46,737 nt of DNA, taken from the NCBI GenBank assembly GCA_017461775.1, contig JAFTXD010000041.1:1-46737 (forward strand), given 5' to 3'. Under the pieces are notes generated by a model, which saw only the letters and a list, made by a program, of their open reading frames with translations, was not told the origin of the DNA and did not search any database. The DNA comes from Lachnospiraceae bacterium (GTDB lineage Bacteria > Bacillota > Clostridia > Lachnospirales > Lachnospiraceae). Shown one piece after another: positions 24,786 through 34,155 of this stretch. Made by a program: the position numbers and the translations under genes. Each line of letters begins with the position of its first letter. Position 1 is the stretch's first letter.

Positions 24786-26942
24786 TTAAAGATTTTTGAT
24801 TACCGTATCATATGCATCGATGGTTACGGTAACATCACCACTCTCTGTCTTTACCGTAGTGGTCTGCTCTACATCGCTGTTGTTGATGACAACCAGCTTC
24901 TTGCTTTCCGGATAGTATGCACATTCGGTGTAGAGGTTGTCGGTCATGTAAAGACCGGTTAATCCCTCGCCGCCTGCGTAGCGGATTAACTGATAGAGCA
25001 TACGGGTATTCTCTAAATCTACTTCAAAGGAGGAAAGGTAAATTCCAAGACCCTTACCAAACTTATTCATGGTTACCTGAGGTCTGTTCTCCTCATCTGC
25101 CATAAGAACCGCTGCCTTGCCATCGGTTAAGAAACGCTTGTCCTTAGCTGCAACGGTTGCGCCCTGAGGTAAGATATTCTCCGTATCTTCTGCTTCAAAG
25201 CTCCACTTACCGTGACATACCTTCGCACCGGTATCCTCGTCGATACCAAGTACATGAGCCATACGGAAGTAATTGTCATAACCAGCTACTGCGGAAGGCT
25301 CGTTTACACCAAGGAAAGTACCACCTTCGTAAACCCACTTGGTTAAAGCGGTCACCATCTCGTCATCCTTCCAAGCATCACCGCCGCTCCATGCACTGCC
25401 GGCATAGCCTGCGTTGATTACTACATCTACGTCAGAGAGTGCACCGTTCTTCACATCCTCGAAGGAAATGAATTTCACATCGATGGGAAGTCCGGATAAT
25501 GCCTCGTTTACATGAATCAAATCATGCATATAGGTCTCGTGGAAATGTCCGGATAAAGTCCAGGAACGAAGCTTGCCCCAGCTGTGAAGCACAGCAACCT
25601 TAGTCTTAATGGTATAAGGCTTACCTGCATCATGGAAGCTTCTGATGAGACGGAACTCATCTGCAACCTTGGCAATATAGTCGTTAAAGTCAGGGAACGG
25701 AAGAGTTAAGCTTAAATATCCGCCCAGACCGATTCTGTCGATTTTCTCGCGCAGAAGTGCTCTTCTTACGCTGTTCCAGTACTTCTTGGCATCTAATGTA
25801 GGATTACCGCCCTCGCTGAAGGTAGGTGCCCCGCCAAGTCCTACCGGGAATAAATATGGATGAAGTCTCAGCTCGTGGGTAGGCACGTCCACACCTGCAC
25901 AAAGTCTTGCTTCGTAGCCGGAGAACACGCACTTGATAAGTCCATCAAAGCCAAACTCCTGGAATCTGCCGTTCCAAGGCTCCACACCAACCCAGCTGTC
26001 ATCGTAAAATACATAAGCCTTCTTACCATACTCATGTACCATATCGATTAATTTCTTACCAAAAGAAATTACGAAATCGTTAATGAATGCCATCCAGTCA
26101 GCCTTCTTCTGGTTGCCCGGCATATGGGTCACATGTAAATCACCCTTGTTGATGAAATCCTCGGCAGTCATACGATAACCATACTGCTTCTCAAACTCAT
26201 CCAGCGCAAGGTCACTTACGGAATAATCGTAGGAACCCCAGTCAGAGAATAAATGTCTGTTTCGCAGGTCACTACCCCAAATCCATACGAAATTGTAGAA
26301 CATGGAGGTGAAACGTACTACGGTAGTTGCCGGATGGGTTTCACACCAGTTCTTCATCCAGGAAAGCATATACTCCTGGGTCTCCGGATATCTTGGATCA
26401 ATCTGGAGAAGATGTTCCTTCTGCCAGTTGTTGGTAGTATGATTGTACATGGAAATTTCTTCCCAGATACGATATGCAAGGAAGCTTACGGTATACTTAT
26501 GGAAAGGTGTGATACCCTTTACAGTTACTGTACCCTCTTCCTTATTATAAGTCCACTTATCGCTCTCTATCTTGGTATTGGTGGTTCTGTCATATACCTC
26601 CCAATACTTGAAAGCAGCCTCTGTGTCATTAATCTTAAACTGCTCGTCAAAGAAGCTTTCCATCAGAGAGATAGTGATAGCATCTTCTGCTGCGATAGCT
26701 GCCGGTGTGCAGAGGAAGGTCTGCTGCAGCTTATCCATATTCTCCTTCGCCCACGCATTGTGGTCACGGATGATACAGATGGTGGAATAAATTCCGTAAC
26801 CGGAATTGGTGATTTCATCGGACAAAACGGTTCCATCGCTGTCACGAATTACGTCAGCGCCCCATTTCTCTGCCATTTCTAAGGTTAATTTTTCATAACC
26901 GGACTCGCCCGGAAGGGTAAATCCGCCTTTTTCCATATTCAT
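24786..26942 (-). CDS. GH112 phosphorylase, probably beta-1,4-galactosyl-L-rhamnose phosphorylase
   Basis: A 718-residue cytoplasmic GH112 enzyme. Family features include VVRFTSMFYNFVWIWG and the catalytic region AYVFYDDSWVGVEPWNGRF, with Asp314/Asp315 near the expected general acid (Asp313 in the Bifidobacterium enzyme). GH112 enzymes phosphorolyse galacto-N-biose/lacto-N-biose or galactosyl-beta-1,4-rhamnose to galactose-1-phosphate plus the other sugar. Here the flanking GH105 and acetylesterase genes act on rhamnogalacturonan I, so rhamnose is the likely acceptor, as known for Clostridium phytofermentans enzymes. GGGAGG precedes the ATG. It is the last gene of the operon. Confidence 0.88.
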   Translation of the reverse strand: MNMEKGGFTLPGESGYEKLTLEMAEKWGADVIRDSDGTVLSDEITNSGYGIYSTICIIRDHNAWAKENMDKLQQTFLCTPAAIAAEDAITISLMESFFDEQFKINDTEAAFKYWEVYDRTTNTKIESDKWTYNKEEGTVTVKGITPFHKYTVSFLAYRIWEEISMYNHTTNNWQKEHLLQIDPRYPETQEYMLSWMKNWCETHPATTVVRFTSMFYNFVWIWGSDLRNRHLFSDWGSYDYSVSDLALDEFEKQYGYRMTAEDFINKGDLHVTHMPGNQKKADWMAFINDFVISFGKKLIDMVHEYGKKAYVFYDDSWVGVEPWNGRFQEFGFDGLIKCVFSGYEARLCAGVDVPTHELRLHPYLFPVGLGGAPTFSEGGNPTLDAKKYWNSVRRALLREKIDRIGLGGYLSLTLPFPDFNDYIAKVADEFRLIRSFHDAGKPYTIKTKVAVLHSWGKLRSWTLSGHFHETYMHDLIHVNEALSGLPIDVKFISFEDVKNGALSDVDVVINAGYAGSAWSGGDAWKDDEMVTALTKWVYEGGTFLGVNEPSAVAGYDNYFRMAHVLGIDEDTGAKVCHGKWSFEAEDTENILPQGATVAAKDKRFLTDGKAAVLMADEENRPQVTMNKFGKGLGIYLSSFEVDLENTRMLYQLIRYAGGEGLTGLYMTDNLYTECAYYPESKKLVVINNSDVEQTTTVKTESGDVTVTIDAYDTVIKNL

Positions 26943-26963
26943 TGTTTATCCTCCCTCAAAAGG

Positions 26964-28760
26964 CTAGATTTTCATAGCTCTGCAAAGCTCCACAACCTGA
27001 CCTCTTGTCACTATTTTTGTTAAATCCTCGCTTCCGTCCTTTGCAAGAAGTCCTAAGCTACACGCCGCGCGCACATATCTTCTGGCATACTCTGCACATC
27101 TGTCATCATATGCACAGGACTCCTCCGCAGGAAGTGTCTTACGACTGCTGTAACCGTTCATGGCAAATACCATCAGTTCTTCCAGACTTACCTCTCTGGT
27201 GGGGAAGAACTTCTTATCCTCTACCATTTCCGGCAGAATCATTCCATTCTGGTACGCCACTTCAATGGTTCCTGCATACCACTCATGTCCCACGATATCC
27301 TCATACATATCGTTGTACACGTTGGTCGGGAAAAATCTTGCTGTCTTAATCAGCATATCCAGCACCGCTGCACGGTCTGCATTTTTCTCCAGTTCCTCAA
27401 TTTCAGAAAGGAGAAGGGCACCTGCATTAGGATTCGTAATTCCTTCATACTTGACCGGCTTGGTGGGCAGAGTGATTTCTTCCTCGTTTACCCACTCTCC
27501 AAAGCCTTCGGTCACGCATTTTGCAAGGAAACGGTAGGAAGGACTGCTGTGCTGTCCGCATACGCGCTTGATTTCCTGTGCAATGAAGCCTGCCATTTTG
27601 TAAGCTCCGAAGTCATTACTGTGTGTAAAATCGTTGGGGAACAGGAATGCCTTGGAAGCTTCCAATCCGTTCTCCACGATAAATTCTTTACTTAATCCGT
27701 GTAAATCCAGTACCGGTGTTTCTGTTACCTTACCAATTTCCTTCACTGCTTCCGCATATTCTATCAGTAAATCGTTGTAGGTACCGTCACCCTTCCAGGA
27801 ATTACGGGCAAGTGGTGTTACCAAAACCGGATAGGCACCACGGCTTCGGCACTCGTTGATATAGCCCAGCATGTTAATACGATAACCGCCTCTGGCCTTC
27901 AATTCATCCAGCTTCTGGTCATTGTGCCCAAACTGGATAAAGTAATAATCTCTATGCTTGCTGTACTGGTCGATGATGGCATAGTGACCTTCCTTACGGA
28001 AGCTTTCCGTAGTCAAACCGGAATGAGCATGGTTGGATACTGCCACATCCTTATTTAAATACGCTGTCAACATCTGTCCCCAGCCGGAATAGCTGGTTCC
28101 CGGTGCGTATGGGTACTCCGCACTCTGATCCGTCACCGTAGAATCTCCGGCGATGTAGATTGTAGGACACTTGGTTTCCACAATTGACACGCTTGTCAGT
28201 CTCGGTTTATCCGCCACTACAGTAATGTCAAGAGTGGTATCCTGATAGATGCGCTCCTGCCCTCTGGGTACGATATCACATACATTCACCACCGTTACAA
28301 AACGGAATTCCTTTCCGGCCTCAATGGTTCCCTTGTACGCAAGTCTGCGTCTTCCGGTGAAAATGAGTACATCTTCCATATCCTCATCCGCACGGATTAC
28401 GATGGTCGCCAGATAGTTGCCCTGTCTGGGAACATCCATCTTAAAGGACAGCGGAATCCGACGAGGTTCTCCGGGATAATGCCCCCCTTCCTCCTTGGCA
28501 AGATCATCCACAATGGCTTTGGAATCCACGAAGCATCCATTTACATCATTCTGGATGTAGGTCAGGTTCTTATCCTGATACCAGTACATGGTTTCGAACC
28601 CGGAATTAAGCTCCGGAAACTTCAGAAGTTCCTGCTGACGTCTATTCAGTTCTATAACAAATCCATAGCCCTTACCGGGCTTATACAGATCCTCTGCTGT
28701 AACACCTATTACATTGGCCGTGGCAGAATCAACGCCAAATAGGAAATTCCTTCGAAACAT
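26964..28760 (-). CDS. CE12-type rhamnogalacturonan acetylesterase with SLH-like tail
   Basis: A 598-residue protein. Residues about 1-195 form a beta-rich N-terminal region. Residues about 200-400 are an SGNH esterase of the rhamnogalacturonan acetylesterase type: IAGDSTVTDQ (Ser207), FGHNDQ, and NDFTHSNDFG with Asp377 and His380. Residues about 475-595 contain two S-layer-homology-like repeats (DIVGHEWYAGTIEVAYQNGM, then VRAACSLGLLAKDG with TRGQV). No signal peptide is present, so the protein appears cytoplasmic despite the SLH-like tail. It starts 2 bases after the GH105 stop. It would remove acetyl groups from imported oligomers. Confidence 0.85.
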   Translation of the reverse strand: MFRRNFLFGVDSATANVIGVTAEDLYKPGKGYGFVIELNRRQQELLKFPELNSGFETMYWYQDKNLTYIQNDVNGCFVDSKAIVDDLAKEEGGHYPGEPRRIPLSFKMDVPRQGNYLATIVIRADEDMEDVLIFTGRRRLAYKGTIEAGKEFRFVTVVNVCDIVPRGQERIYQDTTLDITVVADKPRLTSVSIVETKCPTIYIAGDSTVTDQSAEYPYAPGTSYSGWGQMLTAYLNKDVAVSNHAHSGLTTESFRKEGHYAIIDQYSKHRDYYFIQFGHNDQKLDELKARGGYRINMLGYINECRSRGAYPVLVTPLARNSWKGDGTYNDLLIEYAEAVKEIGKVTETPVLDLHGLSKEFIVENGLEASKAFLFPNDFTHSNDFGAYKMAGFIAQEIKRVCGQHSSPSYRFLAKCVTEGFGEWVNEEEITLPTKPVKYEGITNPNAGALLLSEIEELEKNADRAAVLDMLIKTARFFPTNVYNDMYEDIVGHEWYAGTIEVAYQNGMILPEMVEDKKFFPTREVSLEELMVFAMNGYSSRKTLPAEESCAYDDRCAEYARRYVRAACSLGLLAKDGSEDLTKIVTRGQVVELCRAMKI

Positions 28761-28762
28761 TT

Positions 28763-29815
28763 TTATAAAGCTCCATCCTTCTGAATATCATCAGATACTA
28801 ATAAGGTTGCAAAGAATGCTAATGCAAGACCCTGGCCCCAACCCTGAATCCAATCTCTGGAGATTCCACAGTAGCCTTCTACGTCTCTCATTACCGCCGT
28901 TCCTGCAGATACGTTCATTACCTTTCCATCTACACTTACATTGTCAAGTAAGCCCTTGATGGCTTTGTTGATATATTTTGTATGAAGTACATTGCCTCTC
29001 TCGAGCATCGCGGCTGCAATACCTGCGGATGCAGATACCTCTTCATAAGAAGATTCATCGTTTAATACCGTTCTCCAGAGACCATTCTCCGTCTGTACGG
29101 TCTTTAAGGCTGCCAGCTGCTCATTTAAGGAGCCTGCAACGTCCATATACTTCGGATATAAATAGCACTCCGGTAAAATACCACCTACCTGTGACATGGT
29201 ATAAGCTGCCCATGCGTTTGCTCTACCCCAGTAAATACCGGACATATGGTTACCTGCGATATTGTCCCAGCCATGATAGTAGAATCCGCTGCTGGAATCC
29301 TGGAGGAACTTAATGTGCCAATACCACTGATTTAACGCATCATTAATCATATCCTCGTCCTTATTCATAACACCAACTCTCAGCATAAGAAGTGCTGCCA
29401 TAAATAAAGTATCCGCCCAAGCCTGCTCCGGGAAATCGTTGTTCGCGGAAACAGTGTGCTGAAGTACGTTGTCACCGAAACGAAGTGCTTCCTCACGAAT
29501 ATATTTTACCTTGGTCATTAAGATATCATAGTATTTCTGCTCGCCGGTAGCCTGATATAAGGATACAAGACAGTGACCCATTGCACATGCATTTACGGTC
29601 CAAACCTTAGGAAGACCCAGCTCGATTAACTCATCCACTCTATCCTTTAATAAGGTAAGATATTCTTCCTTTCCGGTTTTCTCATATGCCTGGCTGATTC
29701 CGTAGTAAGCTACGCCACATGGCCAGTCCCAGGTAAGATCCATATTCATGGTCTTTTTTACAATTTTGTCAATTACTTCTTCAATCTGTGTTTTGTCGTA
29801 ATCCAGCTTTAACAT
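28763..29815 (-). CDS. GH105 unsaturated rhamnogalacturonyl hydrolase
   Basis: A 350-residue cytoplasmic alpha/alpha-barrel enzyme of the YteR/YesR family, which removes the unsaturated galacturonic acid left at the non-reducing end by rhamnogalacturonan lyases. Typical segments are LTWDWPCGVAYYGI, QAWADTLFMAALLM with the likely proton-donor Asp135, and GRANAWAAYTM. Length is normal. The ATG at 29815 (MLKLDYDK) has a GTAGGA site; a frame to 29857 is longer but unsupported. It begins the enzyme part of the operon after the solute-binding protein. Confidence 0.92.
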   Translation of the reverse strand: MLKLDYDKTQIEEVIDKIVKKTMNMDLTWDWPCGVAYYGISQAYEKTGKEEYLTLLKDRVDELIELGLPKVWTVNACAMGHCLVSLYQATGEQKYYDILMTKVKYIREEALRFGDNVLQHTVSANNDFPEQAWADTLFMAALLMLRVGVMNKDEDMINDALNQWYWHIKFLQDSSSGFYYHGWDNIAGNHMSGIYWGRANAWAAYTMSQVGGILPECYLYPKYMDVAGSLNEQLAALKTVQTENGLWRTVLNDESSYEEVSASAGIAAAMLERGNVLHTKYINKAIKGLLDNVSVDGKVMNVSAGTAVMRDVEGYCGISRDWIQGWGQGLALAFFATLLVSDDIQKDGAL

Positions 29816-29925
29816 AACATTCCTACCTTTCATAAAATAGATGTAATAGCTTCTCATATTTCTAAATATGGGGTCGTTATAACAATTTAGAACTATGAGA
29901 AAATATCAATCATTCTTTAAATATA

Positions 29926-29948
29926 GCCCCCCAGCCTAGCCGGGGGGC
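29926..29948 (-). terminator. GC-rich hairpin after the first solute-binding protein
   Basis: A 7-bp GCCCCCC / GGGGGGC stem is followed by TATATTT on the minus strand. It lies between the binding-protein gene and GH105 and probably acts as a partial terminator or 3' stabiliser that makes the binding protein more abundant than the enzymes. Confidence 0.75.
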
Positions 29949-29984
29949 CGTATTATTTTACTGCCTGTTATTTAAGCTAATCGA

Positions 29985-31757
29985 TTAGTTAACGTAACCA
30001 GCATCTAAAGCTGCCTTCTTCTCATCGATGATTGCCTGATAACCAGCCTCAAGGTACTGCTTGCTAGCTTCTTCGTAGTTCTTCTCGAAATCAGCCTCAG
30101 AGCCCATTACGATCTTATCACGAAGAGTTGCGTAAGAGGTCCAAAGAGTCTCTTTGTACTCATCAGCTGCTGCGATAGATACGGTGAACATAGCGTCAGG
30201 AGAAGCTAAGCCAGCATCGTAGCAAGCAAGCTGTCCTTCGTAGTTCTTCTTGATGTCAGCGAAGAACTGATCAGAATCAGGATATCCCATAGGAGTGATA
30301 GCCTTGATATCCTTATCAACATCGCCTAAGGATCTGGTTGCAGTTACTAAACACCACATATCAACGTTGTTGTTATGGCTCTGCTGCTCTTCGATACCAG
30401 ACTGATCAGCTACAGATACAGGGTTACCATTCTCATCATAGTTGAAGTTCTTGCCTTCGAAGCCCCACTGTAAGGTGAAGAGGATGTCATCCTGGCTCAT
30501 CCACTCAAGATACATAGCAAATGCCTGCTTCTCTTCCTCAGTAGCCTGGCTGGAGAAACCAATGTACTCACCGAAGATACCGTTAGGACGGAATGCATTA
30601 CAGGTTCCATCAGAGTAGGTCTCAGGACCATTGTTGGTGATGATACCTAACTTAGCACCAGGATTCTGCTCATAGAACTGATTTAATACGTCAATGTTGT
30701 TGGTTGAGTAGCAAGAGTAAGTAAAGGTCTTACCACTTACAAAGTCAGAAATAGCGAAATCTGAAGTTCTGGTGTTGTACTCGTCATCAATATAACCTAA
30801 GTTGTAAAGGGTGTTGTTCCACTTTAATAACTTCTTCTGTGCTTCGGTAGAAAGAGCAGGGATAGAGTAGTCACCGGTAGTTGCCCAAAGAACTTCATCC
30901 TGAGGATAGGTTCTATAAGCATAGTTCTGGTCTACACCATTACCCTCAACCTTGGTACCACCAAGAATGTGGTCGCCACCAAGACCAAGCTCATCAATCT
31001 TAGCATACATCTTAAGTAACTCAGCAGGATCGGTAGGATACTCAGTGTAACCAGCTGCCTCTACCCAGTCCTTACGATAGAAGGTTACGAACTGATAGTT
31101 AGTCTTACCATAAGGTCTGGTACCGATGATAAGAACGTTCTCACCGTTGATCTCGGTGTAAGGAGCAAGACCTTCAGCTTCCATGTTAGCCCAGTAGGTA
31201 GGAGCGATATTCTTGAACCACTCGATATCATACTCTGCGAAGTAACCTTCGTTCTGATACATGGTTACGTCAGGATAGTCGTACTCGAAACAACATACAG
31301 GAAGCTCACCAGATGCTGCTAAGAGTGCATAGTTTTCATTCTCCTGACCACGAGGTAAAGCAACGTACTCAACATCGATGTTGTACTTGTCGCCGAACTC
31401 AGTCTGTACCCAATCAGTCCAGTAGTTGTCAGCAGCATCTGCAGCACCGTTAGGTGTAGCACGCTGATATACAGGAATTCTTAAGGTTACGGTCTCATCA
31501 AATGCCTTGAAGCCTTCGATACCAGGAACTGCTGGGGTATCATCTGCTGCAGGAGCATCAGAAGAACCAGAGTTGCTTGAATCGCTGGAACCTGCGTTGC
31601 TTGAGCCAGAGTTGCTTGAATCACTTGTTCCTGCATTGCTAGAACCTGCGTTGCTTGCTGCTGGTTCGTCAGAACCGCCACATGCTGTTAAAGTACCCAT
31701 TGCCATAGCACCTGCAAGTGCGATAGCAAGAAGTTTCTGAAGAGTATTCTTCTTCAT
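29985..31757 (-). CDS. extracellular sugar-binding lipoprotein (rhamnogalacturonan locus)
   Basis: A 590-residue family-1 type solute-binding protein of a carbohydrate ABC importer (LplA/YtcQ-like). The signal peptide ends at a lipobox with Cys26 (LTAC). A Ser/Asn/Gly/Ala-rich flexible linker (about 27-75, with repeats of SSNAG and SDSSNSG) joins it to the binding domain (FYRKDWVEAAGYTEYPTDPAELL). It should capture oligosaccharides from pectin at the cell surface and deliver them to the permeases encoded just upstream. AGGAGG precedes the ATG. The substrate is inferred from the downstream enzymes. Confidence 0.92.
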   Translation of the reverse strand: MKKNTLQKLLAIALAGAMAMGTLTACGGSDEPAASNAGSSNAGTSDSSNSGSSNAGSSDSSNSGSSDAPAADDTPAVPGIEGFKAFDETVTLRIPVYQRATPNGAADAADNYWTDWVQTEFGDKYNIDVEYVALPRGQENENYALLAASGELPVCCFEYDYPDVTMYQNEGYFAEYDIEWFKNIAPTYWANMEAEGLAPYTEINGENVLIIGTRPYGKTNYQFVTFYRKDWVEAAGYTEYPTDPAELLKMYAKIDELGLGGDHILGGTKVEGNGVDQNYAYRTYPQDEVLWATTGDYSIPALSTEAQKKLLKWNNTLYNLGYIDDEYNTRTSDFAISDFVSGKTFTYSCYSTNNIDVLNQFYEQNPGAKLGIITNNGPETYSDGTCNAFRPNGIFGEYIGFSSQATEEEKQAFAMYLEWMSQDDILFTLQWGFEGKNFNYDENGNPVSVADQSGIEEQQSHNNNVDMWCLVTATRSLGDVDKDIKAITPMGYPDSDQFFADIKKNYEGQLACYDAGLASPDAMFTVSIAAADEYKETLWTSYATLRDKIVMGSEADFEKNYEEASKQYLEAGYQAIIDEKKAALDAGYVN

Positions 31758-31855
31758 AATGAAATCCTCCTTTTCATTGAAAAACTTTAATATTTTTGTT
31801 TTTTAAAGTTCTGATTTATGTATAACCCCTATGGGTTGATACCAAGTATAAAATA

Positions 31856-32779
31856 TTAGCCTTTGACTGCACCTACCATTGCACCCTTTACGAAATACTT
31901 CTGTACGAAAGGATAAATGATAACAATCGGAATAGTTACGAACATAATACATGCCGCCTGAAGAACTTCAGGTGTAGTAGTATTGGAAGCACCACCTACG
32001 TCTCCAAGAGATGTAGCGATGGATGCCTCTGCACCCTGTACCAGTAAGTACAGCTTGTACTGAATTAATCTTAAGCTGTCCTTCTTAATATAGTACATAT
32101 TATCACCGTATGCATTCCATCTACCTACTGCGTAGAAGAGAGACAGAGTTGCAATAATCGGCTTACTTAATGGAAGCACAATCTTGAACAGAATCTGTAA
32201 ATTGGTTGCTCCGTCAAGGAATGCTGACTCCTCCAAAGAGTCCGGAATGGAGCTCTGGAAGTAGGTCTTCATAACCAGCATATTGTATGGTGAGTAAATC
32301 AACGGAAGGATTAATACCCACATAGTGTCTAACAGGTTTAAATCATTCATCAACAGGTAAGAAGGAATCATACCTGCGGTAAAGTACATAGGAACCATCA
32401 GGACAAAGGTAAAAAATCCTTTTCCTTTTAATCTCTTTTTAGAGAGTGGATACGCTGCACAGGTACAAACAACCATACCAAGAATGGTAAAAATTAATGT
32501 AACTATTACACTGTAGCCCATGGAACGAACCATGGATGCGTCCGCAAAAACCTTTGTGTAAGCCTCAAAGGATAAATCCTTCGGCCAGAAGAAAACTTCC
32601 TTCGCCATAACTGCGCCGTTACCGGAAATGGACTTTACAAGTACATGCCAGAAAGGAAGGACACAGGTCGCACAAAGAATTACGATAAATACGATGATAA
32701 GCACGTCGCTTATATGAAACTTACTTATTGCGCGGCTTCCATCAGAAGCCACTTCTTCCATATTCTTCTTTTTCGCCAT
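31856..32779 (-). CDS. carbohydrate ABC transporter permease, LplC/YtcP type
   Basis: A 307-residue inner-membrane permease with six helices. The EAA loop is ESAFLDGATNLQILFKIVLPLSKPI, and the end is the typical FVQKYFVKGAMVGAVKG. It pairs with the permease encoded upstream. The start at 32779 (MAKKKN) follows AGGAGG by 8 bases; a GTG nine bases earlier is part of that ribosome site. The ATPase is not in the locus, as usual for Firmicute CUT1 importers that share MsmX-type ATPases. Confidence 0.95.
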   Translation of the reverse strand: MAKKKNMEEVASDGSRAISKFHISDVLIIVFIVILCATCVLPFWHVLVKSISGNGAVMAKEVFFWPKDLSFEAYTKVFADASMVRSMGYSVIVTLIFTILGMVVCTCAAYPLSKKRLKGKGFFTFVLMVPMYFTAGMIPSYLLMNDLNLLDTMWVLILPLIYSPYNMLVMKTYFQSSIPDSLEESAFLDGATNLQILFKIVLPLSKPIIATLSLFYAVGRWNAYGDNMYYIKKDSLRLIQYKLYLLVQGAEASIATSLGDVGGASNTTTPEVLQAACIMFVTIPIVIIYPFVQKYFVKGAMVGAVKG

Positions 32780-32791
32780 CTTCGTCACCTC

Positions 32792-33745
32792 CTATAACAA
32801 GCCTTCTTCACCAAGTGCCTTGGCAATCTTATCGGACAATAATACTAACACAACGCCGACCAATGACTGGAACAGACCAACCGCAGTACCTTGCGAGAAC
32901 TTTCCGTTTCCAAGACCCTTTTGATAAATGTAAATAGCCAGCTGATACTGGAAGTCTCTTACCTGAGTATTATCAAACGCCATCAGACGCTCTAAGTTAC
33001 TTCCCATTACACGACCCAGGTTCATGATAAGCAGGGTAACGATGGTTCCGCGGATACCCGGAAGGGTAACATGCCACATCTTCTGCCATCTGTTTGCACC
33101 GTCGATAATCGCTGCTTCGTATAACTCACCATTAATACTGGTAATCGCTGCTAAGTAAAGAATGGTTCCCCATCCCATGTTCTGCCATACACCAATCAGC
33201 AGATAGGTAATTGCCCAGTGATACTTCTCTGTAAGGAAAGGAATACCTTCGGTAATCCATCCCATGTCCATCATGATGATGTTTACAAGACCTGATGAAG
33301 GACGGAACATTGTGTATGCTACAGAACCGATAATTGCCCAAGAAAGGAAATGAGGCAAATATAAAATGGTCTGTGTAACCTTCTTAAACTTTAAGAACTT
33401 CAGCTCGTTCAGCATAAGTGCCAGGATAATCGGCATCGGGAAACCAACCAATAAATCCAAAAGATTGAATACGATGGAATTCTTTAACGCTCTAACGAAA
33501 TCCGCATCCTTGAAAATTTTTACAAAGATATCAAATCCAACCCATTCACTACCTGCATAACCCTTCGCAGGCTTGTAATTCATAAAGGCCATTCTCAGAC
33601 CCGGATAAGCTGCATAACTAAAAATAACCACTAATGCTACCGGAACTAAAAGCAACAGATATAACTGCCAGTCTCTTTTTAATGCATTCTTCCAAGTAGT
33701 CTTTGTTCTTACTTTGACTGTGGCTGCCGATTTCTCATTTGCCAT
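32792..33745 (-). CDS. carbohydrate ABC transporter permease, LplB/YteP type
   Basis: A 317-residue permease with six membrane helices. The EAA loop is YEAAIIDGANRWQKMWHVTLPGI, and the end is VGVVLVLLSDKIAKALGEEGLL. It is the first gene of the rhamnogalacturonan operon, following a promoter at 33826-33853. GGGAGG precedes the ATG. It forms a heterodimer with the next permease. Confidence 0.95.
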   Translation of the reverse strand: MANEKSAATVKVRTKTTWKNALKRDWQLYLLLLVPVALVVIFSYAAYPGLRMAFMNYKPAKGYAGSEWVGFDIFVKIFKDADFVRALKNSIVFNLLDLLVGFPMPIILALMLNELKFLKFKKVTQTILYLPHFLSWAIIGSVAYTMFRPSSGLVNIIMMDMGWITEGIPFLTEKYHWAITYLLIGVWQNMGWGTILYLAAITSINGELYEAAIIDGANRWQKMWHVTLPGIRGTIVTLLIMNLGRVMGSNLERLMAFDNTQVRDFQYQLAIYIYQKGLGNGKFSQGTAVGLFQSLVGVVLVLLSDKIAKALGEEGLL

Positions 33746-33825
33746 CGCAAATACCTCCCATGTATGTTTTCACACTATTCTTTGTTAGGTTTATTATCCT
33801 ACAAGTAATCTCTCTTTTCTATTCA

Positions 33826-33853
33826 ATTATACATGAAAACTACGCAATTTCAA
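33826..33853 (-). promoter_or_regulatory. promoter of the rhamnogalacturonan operon
   Basis: Minus strand -35 TTGAAA (33848-33853), a 16-base spacer, and -10 TATAAT (33826-33831), 80 bases before the permease start. Confidence 0.7.
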
Positions 33854-33894
33854 CCATTTATTTTATTTTCCCCATTTTTGGTGTTGACTATTTG

Positions 33895-33920
33895 ACCACA
33901 AAACCGTTGTTTTTTGTGGT
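33895..33920. promoter_or_regulatory. inverted repeat, candidate operator
   Basis: ACCACAAAA (33895-33903) and its complement TTTTGTGGT (33912-33920) flank 8 bases. It lies about 40 bases upstream of the operon -35 element, where an AraC-type activator could bind. A role as operator is inference. Confidence 0.45.
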
Positions 33921-33984
33921 TTTAGTGCGCAAAATGACCACCTTGTTTACAATTTGTTCACAGATATTTACAGTTTATTCATGA

Positions 33985-34004
33985 AAATGTAAGCTCTTAC
34001 ATTT
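33985..34004. promoter_or_regulatory. 9-bp palindrome upstream of AraC gene
   Basis: AAATGTAAG and CTTACATTT flank only two bases (CT). On the plus strand a T run follows, so it could be an upstream terminator-like element or, more likely from its position just before the AraC promoter, a regulator site. Confidence 0.45.
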
Positions 34005-34022
34005 TTTTCTGCAAAGAAATGG

Positions 34023-34051
34023 TTGATTTTCTTCGATTGAATTGCTATATA
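34023..34051 (+). promoter_or_regulatory. promoter of the AraC-type regulator
   Basis: -35 TTGATT (34023-34028), a 17-base spacer, and -10 TATATA (34046-34051). The remaining 100-base leader to the start is AT-rich and contains no gene. Confidence 0.6.
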
Positions 34052-34155
34052 TAGTAGTAGGAGTATTTTTTACAATACAAGTACTTGTTTTTTAGTTTTT
34101 CTTCGTCATTTTGTATATTTCGAAGAGAAACCACAATATATAGGAGGGATTTCAC

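Noticed and set aside
31540-31680. Short tandem repeats that resemble a repeat array
   Set aside because: They encode the Ser/Asn/Gly linker of the lipoprotein in frame; spacing and spacers do not fit CRISPR.
31780-31855. Small hairpin (AACCC / GGGTT) between permease and binding-protein genes
   Set aside because: Five base pairs and no T tract are too weak to call a terminator or riboswitch.
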